Assembly (NCBI GenBank): GCA_003132025.1
Contig: PKWJ01000032.1
Span: 1 to 47,459, forward strand
Direction: 5' to 3'
Length of the DNA: 47,459 bases
Source: Gammaproteobacteria bacterium
Lineage (GTDB): Bacteria > Pseudomonadota > Gammaproteobacteria > Steroidobacterales > Steroidobacteraceae
Below, piece after piece: positions 7,184 through 15,349 of this stretch. Numbering within the stretch: the first letter of the stretch is position 1; each line of letters begins with the position of its first letter. A program made the translations under genes and the position numbers. The notes under the pieces were generated by a model. That model had not been told where the DNA came from. It did not search any database and was given only the letters and a program-made list of their open reading frames with translations.

Positions 7184-8961
7184 GAGGCACCCCCATCGGC
7201 GGCCTGCGGCCAGTGAATGGTCGACTTCTGCATGTCCCAGGCCGCGGTCGGGCAACGCTCGGCGCACAACCCGCAGTGCACGCACAGGTTCTCGTCCTTG
7301 ACCATCACGCGCGCGGTCTGCGGCAGCGCCGCCGACACGTACAGCGGCTGCGTCGGTTCGGTCGGCGGCGCGCGCAGCCGTGCACGCAGATCCGCCTCCT
7401 CGCCGTTGTGGGTGATCGTCAGGCAGTCGACCGGGCAGATATCGATGCAGGCATCGCACTCGATGCACAGCTTGGCCTCGAACACCGTCTGGATGTCGCA
7501 GTTCAGGCAGCGCTGCGCTTCCTGTGCCGCCTGCTGCGGCGTGAACCCCAGCTCTACTTCTATATTGAGCTTCTTGAAGCGCTCCTTGAGCGACACGTGC
7601 GGCATCAGCCGCCGTTCCAGCGGCGCGTAGTCGTTCTTGTACGACCACTCGTGCATGCCCATCTTGCGGCTCGACAGCGTCACTCCCGGCCGCGGCCGGT
7701 CGGTCACCGCAGCGCCGCTGCACAGGTTGTGGATCGACAGCGCGGCCTGGTGGCCGTGCTCCACCGCCCAGATGATGTTCTTGGGACCGGCCGCCGCGTC
7801 GCCGCCGAAGAACACCTGCGGCAGCGTCGACTGGAACGTGACCGGGTCCACCACCGGTTTGTCCCACTTGTCGAACTTCATGCCGATGTCGCGCTCTATC
7901 CAGGTGAACGCATTCTCCTGGCCGATGGCGAGAATAACGTCGTCGCAACCGATCACCACCTCGCCCACCACGCGCTCGTGCTTGATGACGCCGTCCAGCA
8001 GCTCGTATTCCATCTCTTCGAACAGCATGCCGGTGAGCCGCCCGTTCTCGATCACGAACGACTTGGGCGAATGATTGACGATGATCTCGACGTTCTCCTC
8101 CTCGGCATCCTCCAGCTCCCAGGTCGAGGCCTTGAAGAAGCCGCGCGGCTTGCGCGCCATCACCTTGACGCTGGTGGCGCCCAGGCGCAGCGAGGTGCGG
8201 CAGCAATCCATTGCGGTATTGCCGACGCCGATGATCAGCACCCGCTCGCCGATCGAGCCGATATGGCCGAACGCCACGGATTCGAGCCAGGTGATTCCGA
8301 TGTGAATGCGATCCGAGTCGTGCCGGCCCGGCAGCTCCAGCTCCTTGCCCTTGGGCGCGCCCGAGCCGACGAACACCGCGTCGTAGCCGCCCTCCGCGAG
8401 CAGCGCGGCGAGACTTGCTATCGGCGAACCCAGCCGCAGCGCCACGCCCATGTCGAGGATCATGCCGATCTCTTCATCCAGCACCGTCTGCGGCAACCGG
8501 AACGACGGAATATTGCTGCGCATCAGGCCGCCCGGCACCTCGTTCTGCTCGAAGATCGTCACCTCGTAGCCGAGCGGCGCCAGGTCGTTCGCCACCGTCA
8601 GCGAGGCGGGGCCGGCGCCGATGCAGGCGATGCGCTTGCCGTTGCCGGCCGCAGGCGCCTTAGGCAAGAGGCCATCGAGGTCGCCCTTGAGATCCGCGGC
8701 CACGCGCTTCAGGCGGCAGATCGCCACCGGCTTATCCTCGACGCGGGTGCGCCTGCAGGCCGGCTCGCACGGCCGGTCGCACACGCGACCGAGAATGCCG
8801 GGAAACACATTCGACTGCCGGTTCAGCATGTAGGCGTCGGTGTGGCGCCCCTGCGCGATCAGCCTGATGTACTCTGGTACGTCGGTGTGCGCCGGGCAGG
8901 CCCACTGGCAATCAACGACGCGATGAAAATAGTCCGGATTCCCGGTGTCGGTAGGGTTCAC
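7153..8961 (-). CDS. GltD-like FAD/NAD(P) oxidoreductase with two C-terminal 4Fe-4S clusters
   Basis: This 602-residue redox protein resembles the glutamate synthase small subunit family. Residues 1-100 form the Fe-S-binding helical domain (CQWACPAHTDVPEY, CDRPCEPACRR). The FAD fold follows with CIGAGPAS near residue 113 and the NAD(P) fold with IIGVGNTAMDCC. The FAD-capping AIGQENAF and FFGGDAAAGP motifs follow. The C-terminus has two ferredoxin motifs, CIECDACIDICP (about 499-510) and CVHCGLCAERCP (about 560-571). It heads the unit with korA and korB and most likely passes electrons between NAD(P)H and the oxidoreductase or a ferredoxin. The start is GTG with no clear Shine-Dalgarno. It is not a glutamate synthase: no large subunit is nearby. 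Confidence 0.93.
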   Translation of the reverse strand: MNPTDTGNPDYFHRVVDCQWACPAHTDVPEYIRLIAQGRHTDAYMLNRQSNVFPGILGRVCDRPCEPACRRTRVEDKPVAICRLKRVAADLKGDLDGLLPKAPAAGNGKRIACIGAGPASLTVANDLAPLGYEVTIFEQNEVPGGLMRSNIPSFRLPQTVLDEEIGMILDMGVALRLGSPIASLAALLAEGGYDAVFVGSGAPKGKELELPGRHDSDRIHIGITWLESVAFGHIGSIGERVLIIGVGNTAMDCCRTSLRLGATSVKVMARKPRGFFKASTWELEDAEEENVEIIVNHSPKSFVIENGRLTGMLFEEMEYELLDGVIKHERVVGEVVIGCDDVILAIGQENAFTWIERDIGMKFDKWDKPVVDPVTFQSTLPQVFFGGDAAAGPKNIIWAVEHGHQAALSIHNLCSGAAVTDRPRPGVTLSSRKMGMHEWSYKNDYAPLERRLMPHVSLKERFKKLNIEVELGFTPQQAAQEAQRCLNCDIQTVFEAKLCIECDACIDICPVDCLTITHNGEEADLRARLRAPPTEPTQPLYVSAALPQTARVMVKDENLCVHCGLCAERCPTAAWDMQKSTIHWPQAADGGASCRAPKLKTA

Positions 8962-9004
8962 AAGTTCTTGTATAGCAAATCAACCGTCAGGATGCGAATG
9001 ACCT
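8962..9004 (-). promoter_or_regulatory. Short divergent promoter region
   Basis: Only 43 bases separate the GTG of the FAD oxidoreductase (minus) from the ATG of the DUF971 gene (plus). On the minus strand TATACA at 8974-8969 is preceded by TGC, an extended -10 pattern. Transcription would then start within a base or two of the GTG, giving a nearly leaderless message. An inverted repeat CAAG-TT-CTTG (8961-8970) overlaps the start. No convincing -35 was seen, and both genes' promoters must share this space or reach into coding sequence. Confidence 0.4.
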
Positions 9005-9358
9005 ATGTCGGATATCTCACCGACGGAAATCAAATTACGCCGCCGCTCGCGCGTGCTCGAGGTCAGCTTCGCCGATGGCAGCCGCTTTGAATTGCCGTTT
9101 GAATATCTGCGTGTGCACTCGCCTTCGGCCGAAGTGCGCGGGCACGGCGCCGGTGAAGGCGTGCTGGTGCTCGGCAAGGAAAACGTGCTCGTCACCGCGG
9201 TCGAACCCATCGGCCAGTACGCGGTGAAGCTGGTGTTCGATGACGGCCACGACACTGGCCTGTACACGTGGAACTACCTGCACGAACTCGGCTCGCAGCG
9301 CGAACAGAAGTGGAGCGAGTACCGCGCACGTGTCGAACGCTCAGGCCACCTCCGATAG
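9005..9358 (+). CDS. DUF971 / gamma-butyrobetaine hydroxylase-like N-terminal domain protein
   Basis: This 117-residue single-domain protein has the pattern of the DUF971 family: a beta-rich start (RVLEVSFADGSRFELPFEYLRVHSPSAEV contains the signature FELPFEYLR), a PIGQYAVKLVFDDGHDTGLY core and the ending TWNYLHELG. In larger enzymes this domain forms the N-terminus of gamma-butyrobetaine hydroxylase; as a stand-alone protein it is common beside ubiquinone or Mrp/Fe-S genes and its function is not settled. It points toward ubiE, but a 367-base gap separates the two, so they may be separate transcripts. Its start codon lies 44 bases from the divergent oxidoreductase start. Confidence 0.88.
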   Translation: MSDISPTEIKLRRRSRVLEVSFADGSRFELPFEYLRVHSPSAEVRGHGAGEGVLVLGKENVLVTAVEPIGQYAVKLVFDDGHDTGLYTWNYLHELGSQREQKWSEYRARVERSGHLR

Positions 9359-9438
9359 CACGCCACTGGCGACGGTGAGCCTGTCGAGCGCGCGGCGCGC
9401 GATGCTGATCCTGCGTGAATTGAATTTTCTGCTACACC

Positions 9439-9470
9439 AAAAAGAAAGGCCGGGCGTTTTTCACCCGGCC
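9439..9470 (-). terminator. Rho-independent terminator, minus-strand orientation
   Basis: The perfect 7-bp stem GGCCGGG / CCCGGCC (9448-9470) with a nine-base loop is followed, on the minus strand, by TTTCTTTTT. On the plus strand the following bases are AAATC, so the signal works only for leftward transcription. No annotated minus-strand gene lies immediately upstream of it. Confidence 0.75.
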
Positions 9471-9645
9471 AAATCTTCACAAGACCCCCACTCGGTTGCG
9501 GCCTTTTGAGCCATCAACCGGGGCGGGATTCTGGGCGAACTTAAGCAAGATTGCCAGCGTTTTTGAACGAGTCCAAATGCCCCGGATTCCGGGCCACGCG
9601 TCAGGCAAGCGTCGGGCCAAGCGACATAAACGCGGAGCGAAATAA

Positions 9646-9658
9646 GACCAAATTGGTC
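9646..9658. repeat. Perfect inverted repeat, possible operator
   Basis: Arms GACCAA and TTGGTC are separated by a single base. It lies about 70 bases upstream of ubiE, where a regulator could bind. No known consensus was matched. Confidence 0.35.
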
Positions 9659-9725
9659 CTGTCGGCACGCAACTGCCCCAGCGCATTATGGTGCCCTGCC
9701 AATAGAATGGCTGGTTGCTCAAATT

Positions 9726-10493
9726 ATGGTATCCGACATGACCCAGGACCCTTCCGGCAACACCGACTTCGGCTTCGAGCAGGTGCCGTGGCGGGACAAG
9801 GCCCGGCGCGTGCGCGCCGTGTTCGACTCGGTCGCCGACCGCTACGATCTGATGAACGATCTGATGTCGGCCGGGGCGCACCGGCTGTGGAAGCAATTTA
9901 CCCTGTCGCTGACCGGTCTCAAGGCCGGCGATACGGCGCTGGATGTCGCCGGCGGCACCGGCGATCTGGCGGCGGGACTGGCGCGCCAGGTCGGCAAGAC
10001 AGGGCTGGTGGTGCTGGCTGACATCAACGCCAGCATGCTGCAGCATGGCCGCGACCGCTTGACCAACCGCGCCATCATCGGCAACGTGCACTACGTGCAG
10101 GCCAACGCGGAACGGCTGCCATTCCCCGACGCCAGCTTCGACGCCGTGACCATCGGCTTCGGGCTGCGCAACGTCACCGACAAGCCCGCCGCGCTGGCCG
10201 CGATGCGACGCGTGCTCAAGCCCGGCGGACAGCTGCTGGTGCTGGAATTCTCCAAACCGGTACTGCCCGCCCTGGGCCGCCTGTACGACGCCTATTCCTT
10301 CAATCTGCTGCCCTGGCTCGGACGCGCGGTCGCCGGCGATGCCGAAAGTTACCGCTACCTTGCGGAGTCCATCCGGCGGCACCCGGACCAGGAGGGACTG
10401 ATTGAACTGATGAAAACCGCCGGCCTCGAAAGCTGCCGCTACCACAACCTCACGGGTGGCATCGTGGCTGTGCACCGCGGCTACCGGTATTGA
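9726..10493 (+). CDS. ubiE: Demethylmenaquinone/demethoxybenzoquinol C-methyltransferase
   Basis: This is the S-adenosylmethionine-dependent C-methyltransferase of ubiquinone (and menaquinone) biosynthesis, 255 residues, as usual for UbiE. Motifs are YDLMNDLMS near residue 40, the SAM-binding DVAGGTGD (73-80), the family signature GFGLRNV (144-150) and the VLKPGG segment just after. The first in-frame ATG is used; a second at 9741 (MTQDPS) is equally possible and neither has a strong ribosome binding site. Its stop overlaps the TTG that can start ubiJ, the classical ubiE-ubiJ-ubiB arrangement. Confidence 0.97.
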   Translation: MVSDMTQDPSGNTDFGFEQVPWRDKARRVRAVFDSVADRYDLMNDLMSAGAHRLWKQFTLSLTGLKAGDTALDVAGGTGDLAAGLARQVGKTGLVVLADINASMLQHGRDRLTNRAIIGNVHYVQANAERLPFPDASFDAVTIGFGLRNVTDKPAALAAMRRVLKPGGQLLVLEFSKPVLPALGRLYDAYSFNLLPWLGRAVAGDAESYRYLAESIRRHPDQEGLIELMKTAGLESCRYHNLTGGIVAVHRGYRY

Positions 10494-11152
10494 GGATGGC
10501 AGCGGCGGCCGATGTCGTGATCGAGCGCCTGCTCGATCGGGCGGTGGCGCGGGCCATGGCCGACTCGCCGCGCGCCACCGCGCTCATCCAGCGGCTGCAG
10601 GGACGCCGGCTGGCCATTACGATCAGCGGCACCCCCTGGACTACCGTGATCGAGTCCACCGGCCGTTCGCTGAAGGCACTGCGGTCGGACAATGCCGCCG
10701 ACCGCTCGGGCGCTGGCGCGCAGGCGGACGCGACCATCATCGGTGCGCCGTTGTCGCTGCTCGCGCTCGCTGGCAGCGAGGCGCAGGCTGTGATCCAGCG
10801 CGGCGATGTCCAGATCTGCGGCGACGCCGAAATCGCGCAGCAGTTTCGCGAACTCGGCGGCCTGCTCAAACCCGACATCGAGGCCGGCATGGCGCAGTTT
10901 CTCGGCGGCAGCGGCGCGCACCTGGCGATGCGCGGCATGCGCGCCGCTTCCCGGTGGACCCGCACCGCCGCCTGGACTTCGGTGCGCAACCTCGCCGAGT
11001 ACCTGTCACACGAAAGCCGCGATCTGGTGTCGCGGCCTGAGGCCGGGCATTTCCTGCGCGGCGTGGACGCCGTGCGCGAGCAGCTCGATCGAATCGACGC
11101 GCGCCTGCAGCTCATGGAGCAGCGCGCCGCCACCCTGAAGAACCCACGCTGA
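10490..11152 (+). CDS. ubiJ: Ubiquinone biosynthesis accessory factor, SCP2 domain
   Basis: UbiJ is a lipid-binding scaffold of the soluble Ubi complex. This 220-residue protein has the N-terminal SCP2-like domain (residues about 10-120, including [14 protein letters not shown] and [15 protein letters not shown]) followed by a helical C-terminal region ending in a coiled-coil-like stretch rich in Arg, Gln and Glu. Sequence identity among UbiJ proteins is low, so the position between ubiE and ubiB carries much of the weight. The listed start is a TTG overlapping the ubiE stop (TTGA); an ATG six bases later at 10496 is the alternative. The gap to ubiB is 13 bases. Confidence 0.9.
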   Translation: MRMAAAADVVIERLLDRAVARAMADSPRATALIQRLQGRRLAITISGTPWTTVIESTGRSLKALRSDNAADRSGAGAQADATIIGAPLSLLALAGSEAQAVIQRGDVQICGDAEIAQQFRELGGLLKPDIEAGMAQFLGGSGAHLAMRGMRAASRWTRTAAWTSVRNLAEYLSHESRDLVSRPEAGHFLRGVDAVREQLDRIDARLQLMEQRAATLKNPR

Positions 11153-11165
11153 TGGTTGCACTCTG

Positions 11166-12815
11166 ATGCGGTTACGCGTTCTTGCCAGGTTGATCCAGAT
11201 CGAGCGCGTGCTGGTGCGCCACCGGCTGGATGATTTTGTACGCGCGACACACCTGTATCGGCCACTGCAGTTTGTGTTTTTCATCTCGCCCTGGACCTGG
11301 TTCCAGCGCGGTTCGAACCTGACGCGCGGCGCACGCCTGCGGCTGGCGCTCATCGAGCTGGGACCGATCTTCGTCAAGTTCGGTCAGGCCCTGTCGACCC
11401 GGCGTGACCTGCTGCCGGCCGACATTGCCGACGAGCTGGCGAAGCTGCAGGACAACGTGCCGCCGTTCCCGGGCGCGGTCGCGCGCGCGATGATCGAGCG
11501 CTCCTACGGCGAACCGCTTGATACGCGTTTGCGCGATTTCGAAGAGACACCGCTGGCCGCCGCGTCGATCGCGCAGGTGCACGCGGCCAAGCTCGCGGAC
11601 GGCCGCGATGTGATCGTCAAGGTGCTGCGGCCCGGCATGAAGGCCACGATCGAGCTCGACATCGAGGTGCTCTATACGATCGCCGGCATGGCCGAGCGCT
11701 GGTGGGCACCGAGTCGCCGGCTAAAACCGATGGAGATCGTTCGCGAGTACGAAAAAACCGTGCTCGACGAACTCGATCTGATGCGCGAAGCGGCCAACGC
11801 TTCGCAGCTCAAGCGCAACTTCGCCGGCTCGGTGCTGCTGTACGTACCGGAGATCTACTGGGATCACTGCCGCACGGATGTGCTGGTGATGGAGCGCATC
11901 CACGGCATTCCGATCGGCGACATCGCGCGCCTCACTGAGCTTGGCACCGATTTCAAGCGACTGGCGGAAAATGGCGTCGAGATCTTCTTCACCCAGGTGT
12001 TCCGCCACAACTTCTTCCACGCCGACATGCACCCGGGCAACATCTTCGTGCTGCTGGACGATCCGGCCATGCCGCGCTACGCCGCGGTGGATTTCGGCAT
12101 CGTCGGCACGCTCGAGCTGCGCGACCAGCGCTACCTGGCGGAGAATTTCCTCGCCGTATTCGACCGCGACTACCGCCGTGTCGCCACGCTGCACGTGCAG
12201 TCCGGCTGGGTGCCCGCCGACACACGCGTGGATGAAATGGAGTCCGCGGTGCGCACCATCTGCGAGCCGATCTTCGATCGGCCGCTGAAGGAGATCTCCT
12301 TCGGTACCGTGCTGCTGCGGCTGTTCGAGGCACTGCGGCGCTTCAACGGCCAGATCCAGCCGCAGCTGTTGTTGCTGCAGAAGACGCTGCTGAACGTCGA
12401 GGGCCTGGGACGCCAGCTGTATCCCGAGCTGGATATCTGGCACACCGCAAGCCCGGTGCTGCGGCGCTGGATGCGCGAGCGCGTCAGCCCGCGCGCCGTG
12501 CTGCGCGAACTGCGCCGCGGCTTTCCCGATGCGCTCGACGTCTTGAAGGCCCTGCCGCCGCTGGCCAGGCGCGCCGTCGAGCAGGCTCAGGAAGGGCAGC
12601 TGCGCGTGCCGGTCGATATGCGCGCGCTCGATGAGCTGCGCACCGCGCTCACCGAGCAGAGCCGGCGCAGCGACCGCATTCTGATCGGCGCGGTACTGCT
12701 GCTCGGGGCGGTGCTGTGGTTCGGCCTGCGGCTGTACCCGCGCTGGTTCGGGGCAGCTGTAGGCGCGGCCGGATTGATCGGCTGGATATCAGCGTGGCTG
12801 CAGCGACGAATCTGA
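11166..12815 (+). CDS. ubiB: Ubiquinone biosynthesis atypical kinase-like protein
   Basis: UbiB is an atypical protein-kinase-like ATPase needed for ubiquinone synthesis, bound to the inner membrane. The 549-residue length is typical. The family's KxGQ motif appears as KFGQALSTR (71-79). [11 protein letters not shown] is the alanine-rich nucleotide loop, and VIVKVLRPG holds the usual lysine. HADMHPGN is the catalytic-loop equivalent and VDFGIVG the metal-binding motif. The C-terminus has two adjacent hydrophobic segments (about 497-545) for membrane insertion. It closes the ubiE-ubiJ-ubiB run; the next gene begins six bases later but is functionally unrelated. Confidence 0.97.
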   Translation: MRLRVLARLIQIERVLVRHRLDDFVRATHLYRPLQFVFFISPWTWFQRGSNLTRGARLRLALIELGPIFVKFGQALSTRRDLLPADIADELAKLQDNVPPFPGAVARAMIERSYGEPLDTRLRDFEETPLAAASIAQVHAAKLADGRDVIVKVLRPGMKATIELDIEVLYTIAGMAERWWAPSRRLKPMEIVREYEKTVLDELDLMREAANASQLKRNFAGSVLLYVPEIYWDHCRTDVLVMERIHGIPIGDIARLTELGTDFKRLAENGVEIFFTQVFRHNFFHADMHPGNIFVLLDDPAMPRYAAVDFGIVGTLELRDQRYLAENFLAVFDRDYRRVATLHVQSGWVPADTRVDEMESAVRTICEPIFDRPLKEISFGTVLLRLFEALRRFNGQIQPQLLLLQKTLLNVEGLGRQLYPELDIWHTASPVLRRWMRERVSPRAVLRELRRGFPDALDVLKALPPLARRAVEQAQEGQLRVPVDMRALDELRTALTEQSRRSDRILIGAVLLLGAVLWFGLRLYPRWFGAAVGAAGLIGWISAWLQRRI

Positions 12816-12820
12816 CGGCA

Positions 12821-13993
12821 ATGTTGTTTGACCATCCGCTGCGCGTTGGTATGGCCCTCGGGTTATGGGCATTGCTCGCCTCCACTGGTGCGGCTGCCGG
12901 AGCGATGCGCGGCGACGTGGAAGCCTCCGACGCGGCGGCGGTTCAGCTGATCGGCAGGGCGGAGCACAGCACTGCCGGGCGCAGCACTGCCGGGCGCGGC
13001 GCTGCCGAGCACAGCGCTGCCGGGCACAGCGCTGAAGTATGGCGAGTCACCTGGCCTGGAGTTGGCTGGCGCACTGCCTTCTCCGGATCCGGCGTGGGCG
13101 TTACGACACAGGACACCGTCGGTTATGGCGTGACAATCGATGGACTCAGGATGAATCCCATCCCGCCTTCACAGGATCGCCAGACGACCTGGTATCGGGG
13201 ACTCGCTACGGGAAATCACATCGTCGAAGTGATCCGCATGCGCGCCACCCCGCGCGCTCCCGGACTTTTCTTCGGCTTCAGCAAGGACGCCGATGGCCGC
13301 TGGCTGGCGCTGCCACCGAAGCCCAGTCGCCAGATCGAATTCATCGCCGATTCCGGTTCCACCGGCTACGGCGATCTGTCGGCGACGGTGGATTGCACTG
13401 ACGACGAGATCGCGGCACGCAGCGATGCGAGCCAAAGTTATGCGATTGTTGCCGCGCACCAGCTGCACGCCGACTGGCAGCTCAATGCCATGGACGGCAT
13501 CGGTCTGGTGCGCAATTGGCATGGCATCTGGAAAGGAACCAGCTATGCGACTTACGCCACGCTGACTCTGCAGTCCGACTCCGCTTCCCTGTTCCGAGAC
13601 TCCGATTGGCATCCGCAGGTGGCAGTGGTGCGGATCGGCGGCAATGACTTTGGCTCGCCACTCGGAGCCGACGAACCCTGGACAGCGGCGCAGCTGGAGA
13701 CGCAGTTCACCGAAGCCTACCGCAACCTGCTTACGGGGTTACGCGCGCGACTGGGCCCGAATGGTCTGATCATCGTCATTCAGCCGGGGCCCGAGGACAA
13801 CCCTGCAAACCAGAAGGTGGCGGACATCGTCGACTCGCTGCGCTCGGCGGGTGACCAGCATCTCTTTGAGATGCAGTTCCCACAGCTTGCGCAGACGGGC
13901 TGCGATTATCACCCCAACCTGTCCGACCATCGCCTGATGGCCGCTACGTTGGTGAAATTCATTGAGGATCATGGCGGCGCGGAACTTCACTAG
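12821..13993 (+). CDS. Secreted SGNH/CE2-like esterase
   Basis: This 390-residue protein has a signal peptide (hydrophobic residues about 10-27, AAAGA near the cut) and a low-complexity linker (about 47-72). Next comes a beta-rich domain like the N-terminal jelly roll of carbohydrate esterase family 2, and then an SGNH hydrolase domain. Block I is IADSGSTGYG with Ser178 as likely nucleophile (Ala replaces the usual first Gly). Block III is IGGNDFG (272-278). The catalytic Asp/His pair is in CDYHPN (361-366). CE2 enzymes deacetylate plant or bacterial polysaccharides; the substrate here is unknown. The ATG chosen gives the signal peptide directly; frames further upstream run inside ubiB. The linker is encoded by a 15-bp tandem repeat. 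Confidence 0.8.
   Translation: MLFDHPLRVGMALGLWALLASTGAAAGAMRGDVEASDAAAVQLIGRAEHSTAGRSTAGRGAAEHSAAGHSAEVWRVTWPGVGWRTAFSGSGVGVTTQDTVGYGVTIDGLRMNPIPPSQDRQTTWYRGLATGNHIVEVIRMRATPRAPGLFFGFSKDADGRWLALPPKPSRQIEFIADSGSTGYGDLSATVDCTDDEIAARSDASQSYAIVAAHQLHADWQLNAMDGIGLVRNWHGIWKGTSYATYATLTLQSDSASLFRDSDWHPQVAVVRIGGNDFGSPLGADEPWTAAQLETQFTEAYRNLLTGLRARLGPNGLIIVIQPGPEDNPANQKVADIVDSLRSAGDQHLFEMQFPQLAQTGCDYHPNLSDHRLMAATLVKFIEDHGGAELH
12964..13038 (+). repeat. 15-bp tandem repeat, five units, inside esterase linker
   Basis: Five consecutive 15-base units of the form GCACAGCACTGCCGG, with one to a few substitutions each and the last unit degenerate, encode a repeating Ser/Thr-Ala-Gly/Glu-Arg/His linker between the signal peptide and the first domain. 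The unit is a multiple of three, so copy-number change would lengthen or shorten the linker by five residues without a frameshift. Confidence 0.85.
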
Positions 13994-14025
13994 ACTCGTC
14001 CGTCAGTCAACTGCAAGGAAGGTTC

Positions 14026-14421
14026 ATGCAATCGATACCGGTTGGTGCCACGGGTTCGTTCAGTCTGGTGGTCATGCCCCAGCATCTGGCCAGCCGTTTC
14101 AAGGATGTGACGTTGCCTCCGGTCCTGGCCACACCGGTCATGATCATGGTGATGGAGAACGCGGCGCTCAACGCGATCAAGCCATATCTGGACGCCGGCG
14201 AAAGCGCGCTCGGGACGCGCGTCGACGTGCGCCACCTGGCGGCGACGCCAGTGGGTCAACACATCATCGGCGAAGCGAAGGTGACCAGGGTCGATGGGCG
14301 GCGCATCGAGTTTTCAATTCGTGCGACCCAAGGGAACGACGAGATTGGAGTCGGCACACATGAACGCGTGGTCGTACAGCTATCGAAATTATCCGAACGC
14401 ATGAAGGCCAAATTCGGCTAA
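14026..14421 (+). CDS. FlK-like hot-dog thioesterase
   Basis: This 131-residue single hot-dog-fold protein resembles fluoroacetyl-CoA thioesterase FlK and its relatives. The family pattern is visible as ATPVMIMVMENAAL with Glu44, then GTRVDVRHLAATPVG with His70 and the following Thr, which correspond to the Thr/Glu/His catalytic set of FlK. The C-terminal half is a normal hot-dog strand series (GEAKVTRVDGRRIEF). Most relatives are general acyl-CoA thioesterases and there is no sign of fluoroacetate metabolism, so specificity is not assigned. It lies 32 bases after the esterase gene; AAGGAAG upstream of the ATG is a fair ribosome binding site. Confidence 0.85.
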   Translation: MQSIPVGATGSFSLVVMPQHLASRFKDVTLPPVLATPVMIMVMENAALNAIKPYLDAGESALGTRVDVRHLAATPVGQHIIGEAKVTRVDGRRIEFSIRATQGNDEIGVGTHERVVVQLSKLSERMKAKFG

Positions 14422-14472
14422 CGACGCGCTGCCCATCCAGGCGCGCCGGCGTGCCGCAGGCGCGATCGATCG

Positions 14473-15084
14473 ATGATGAGGTTGAACGTGACAGCAAGAC
14501 AACTGAAAGCAGCCATCCACAGCAGAACGCCCTTGCATGAGGGATTTCTGCGGGTATACCGCTATGAATTCGACGTCGAGAAATACGGCGGAGGGGTCAG
14601 GCGCACCTCGTGGGAAGTGATGGAGCGCGGCAATGCGGTCGCCGTCCTTGGCCACGACCCGGGCCGCGACGAGGTGGTGCTGGTGAACGAGTTTCGCCCC
14701 GGCCTGATGGTGGCCGGTGACTACCCGTATCGGGACAACCTCGTGGCCGGCGCCATAGAAGACAATGAGACGGCGCTGCAGGCCGCGGTTCGAGAGATGC
14801 AGGAAGAGGCAGGTCTTGTACTGAGCAATCCCGTGCTCATTCATCCGGGCGCCTACGTCAGCTCAGGGGGTACATCCGAGAAGATCGCCATCGTGTACGG
14901 CACCGTGGACACCAGTCACGCCGGCGGCGTTCATGGCAACGCGACCGAGCAGGAGGACATTCTGACTGTTGTCCTGCCGGCGAAGGTGTTCATCGACCGC
15001 GTACGCCGCGGCGAGATCAACGATCTCAAGACGCTGGTCGCGGGCTACTGGTTCGCCGAACGCTACGCTGCAGGAAAGTTCTGA
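14473..15084 (+). CDS. NUDIX hydrolase, ADP-ribose pyrophosphatase-like
   Basis: This 203-residue protein has an intact Nudix box spanning residues 93-116: Gly, five residues, Glu, seven residues, then REMQEEAGLV. The N-terminal strands (YRYEFDVEKYGG) and the EFRPGL motif before the box match the ADP-ribose pyrophosphatase group (NudF-like), which hydrolyses ADP-ribose to AMP and ribose 5-phosphate; a post-box GAYVSSGGTSEK segment also fits. Two ATGs are adjacent at the start and either may be used. It lies 51 bases after the thioesterase gene in the same orientation. Substrate assignment is by family resemblance only. Confidence 0.9.
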   Translation: MMRLNVTARQLKAAIHSRTPLHEGFLRVYRYEFDVEKYGGGVRRTSWEVMERGNAVAVLGHDPGRDEVVLVNEFRPGLMVAGDYPYRDNLVAGAIEDNETALQAAVREMQEEAGLVLSNPVLIHPGAYVSSGGTSEKIAIVYGTVDTSHAGGVHGNATEQEDILTVVLPAKVFIDRVRRGEINDLKTLVAGYWFAERYAAGKF

Positions 15085-15184
15085 GCTCGCGGTTTGGCAG
15101 CGGCGCGCGGCGCCTGAAATGCATTAGTTGTCGGCCACGAGGTCCGCGTGGTGCCTGTTTGTAAGGAATGCTCGGTCGCGTGCA

Positions 15185-15215
15185 GGTAACCGCGTCGCTT
15201 GCCCGCGAAGTTACC
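15185..15215 (+). terminator. Hairpin downstream of the NUDIX gene
   Basis: GGTAAC+CGCG can pair with CGCG+GTTACC across a nine-base loop, with two bulged A bases on the 3' side. It lies about 100 bases after the NUDIX stop. Only TTAAT follows, not a run of T, so it would be a weak terminator or an mRNA-end structure. A second inverted repeat GTCAC/GTGAC is at 15221-15237. Confidence 0.35.
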
Positions 15216-15349
15216 TTAATGTCACGGCAACTGTGACTTCACACTCGGCGCCTTAACGCAGACCCATCTATTGTCGGTTTGACTCTCTGCCTACCAAGGC
15301 CCAACCATCCATGGGCTGCACGAAAATGTCAGCTCTTCACGGAGCGACT

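Larger units (their letters stand above)
9359..9725 (+). other. Intergenic stretch between DUF971 and ubiE
   Basis: This 367-base stretch has no gene with a recognisable product. It holds a minus-strand terminator (9439-9470), a perfect inverted repeat (9646-9658) and a TAGAAT at 9703-9708 that could be a ubiE -10, without a good -35. A minus-strand frame of 69 codons (9477-9686) ends just before the terminator; its last residues GRNRVGVL resemble the tail of many GGDEF proteins. Whether that frame is expressed is unknown. Confidence 0.5.

Noticed and set aside
5333-7216. Long plus-strand open frame opposite korA
   Set aside because: It lies antisense to korA, whose product matches its family throughout; the plus-strand translation is Arg/His/Ala-rich with no recognisable motif, as expected for the mirror of a GC-rich gene.
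7213-9090. Plus-strand open frame opposite the FAD/Fe-S oxidoreductase
   Set aside because: Antisense shadow of a gene with clear flavin and Fe-S motifs; no motif, start context or family match of its own.
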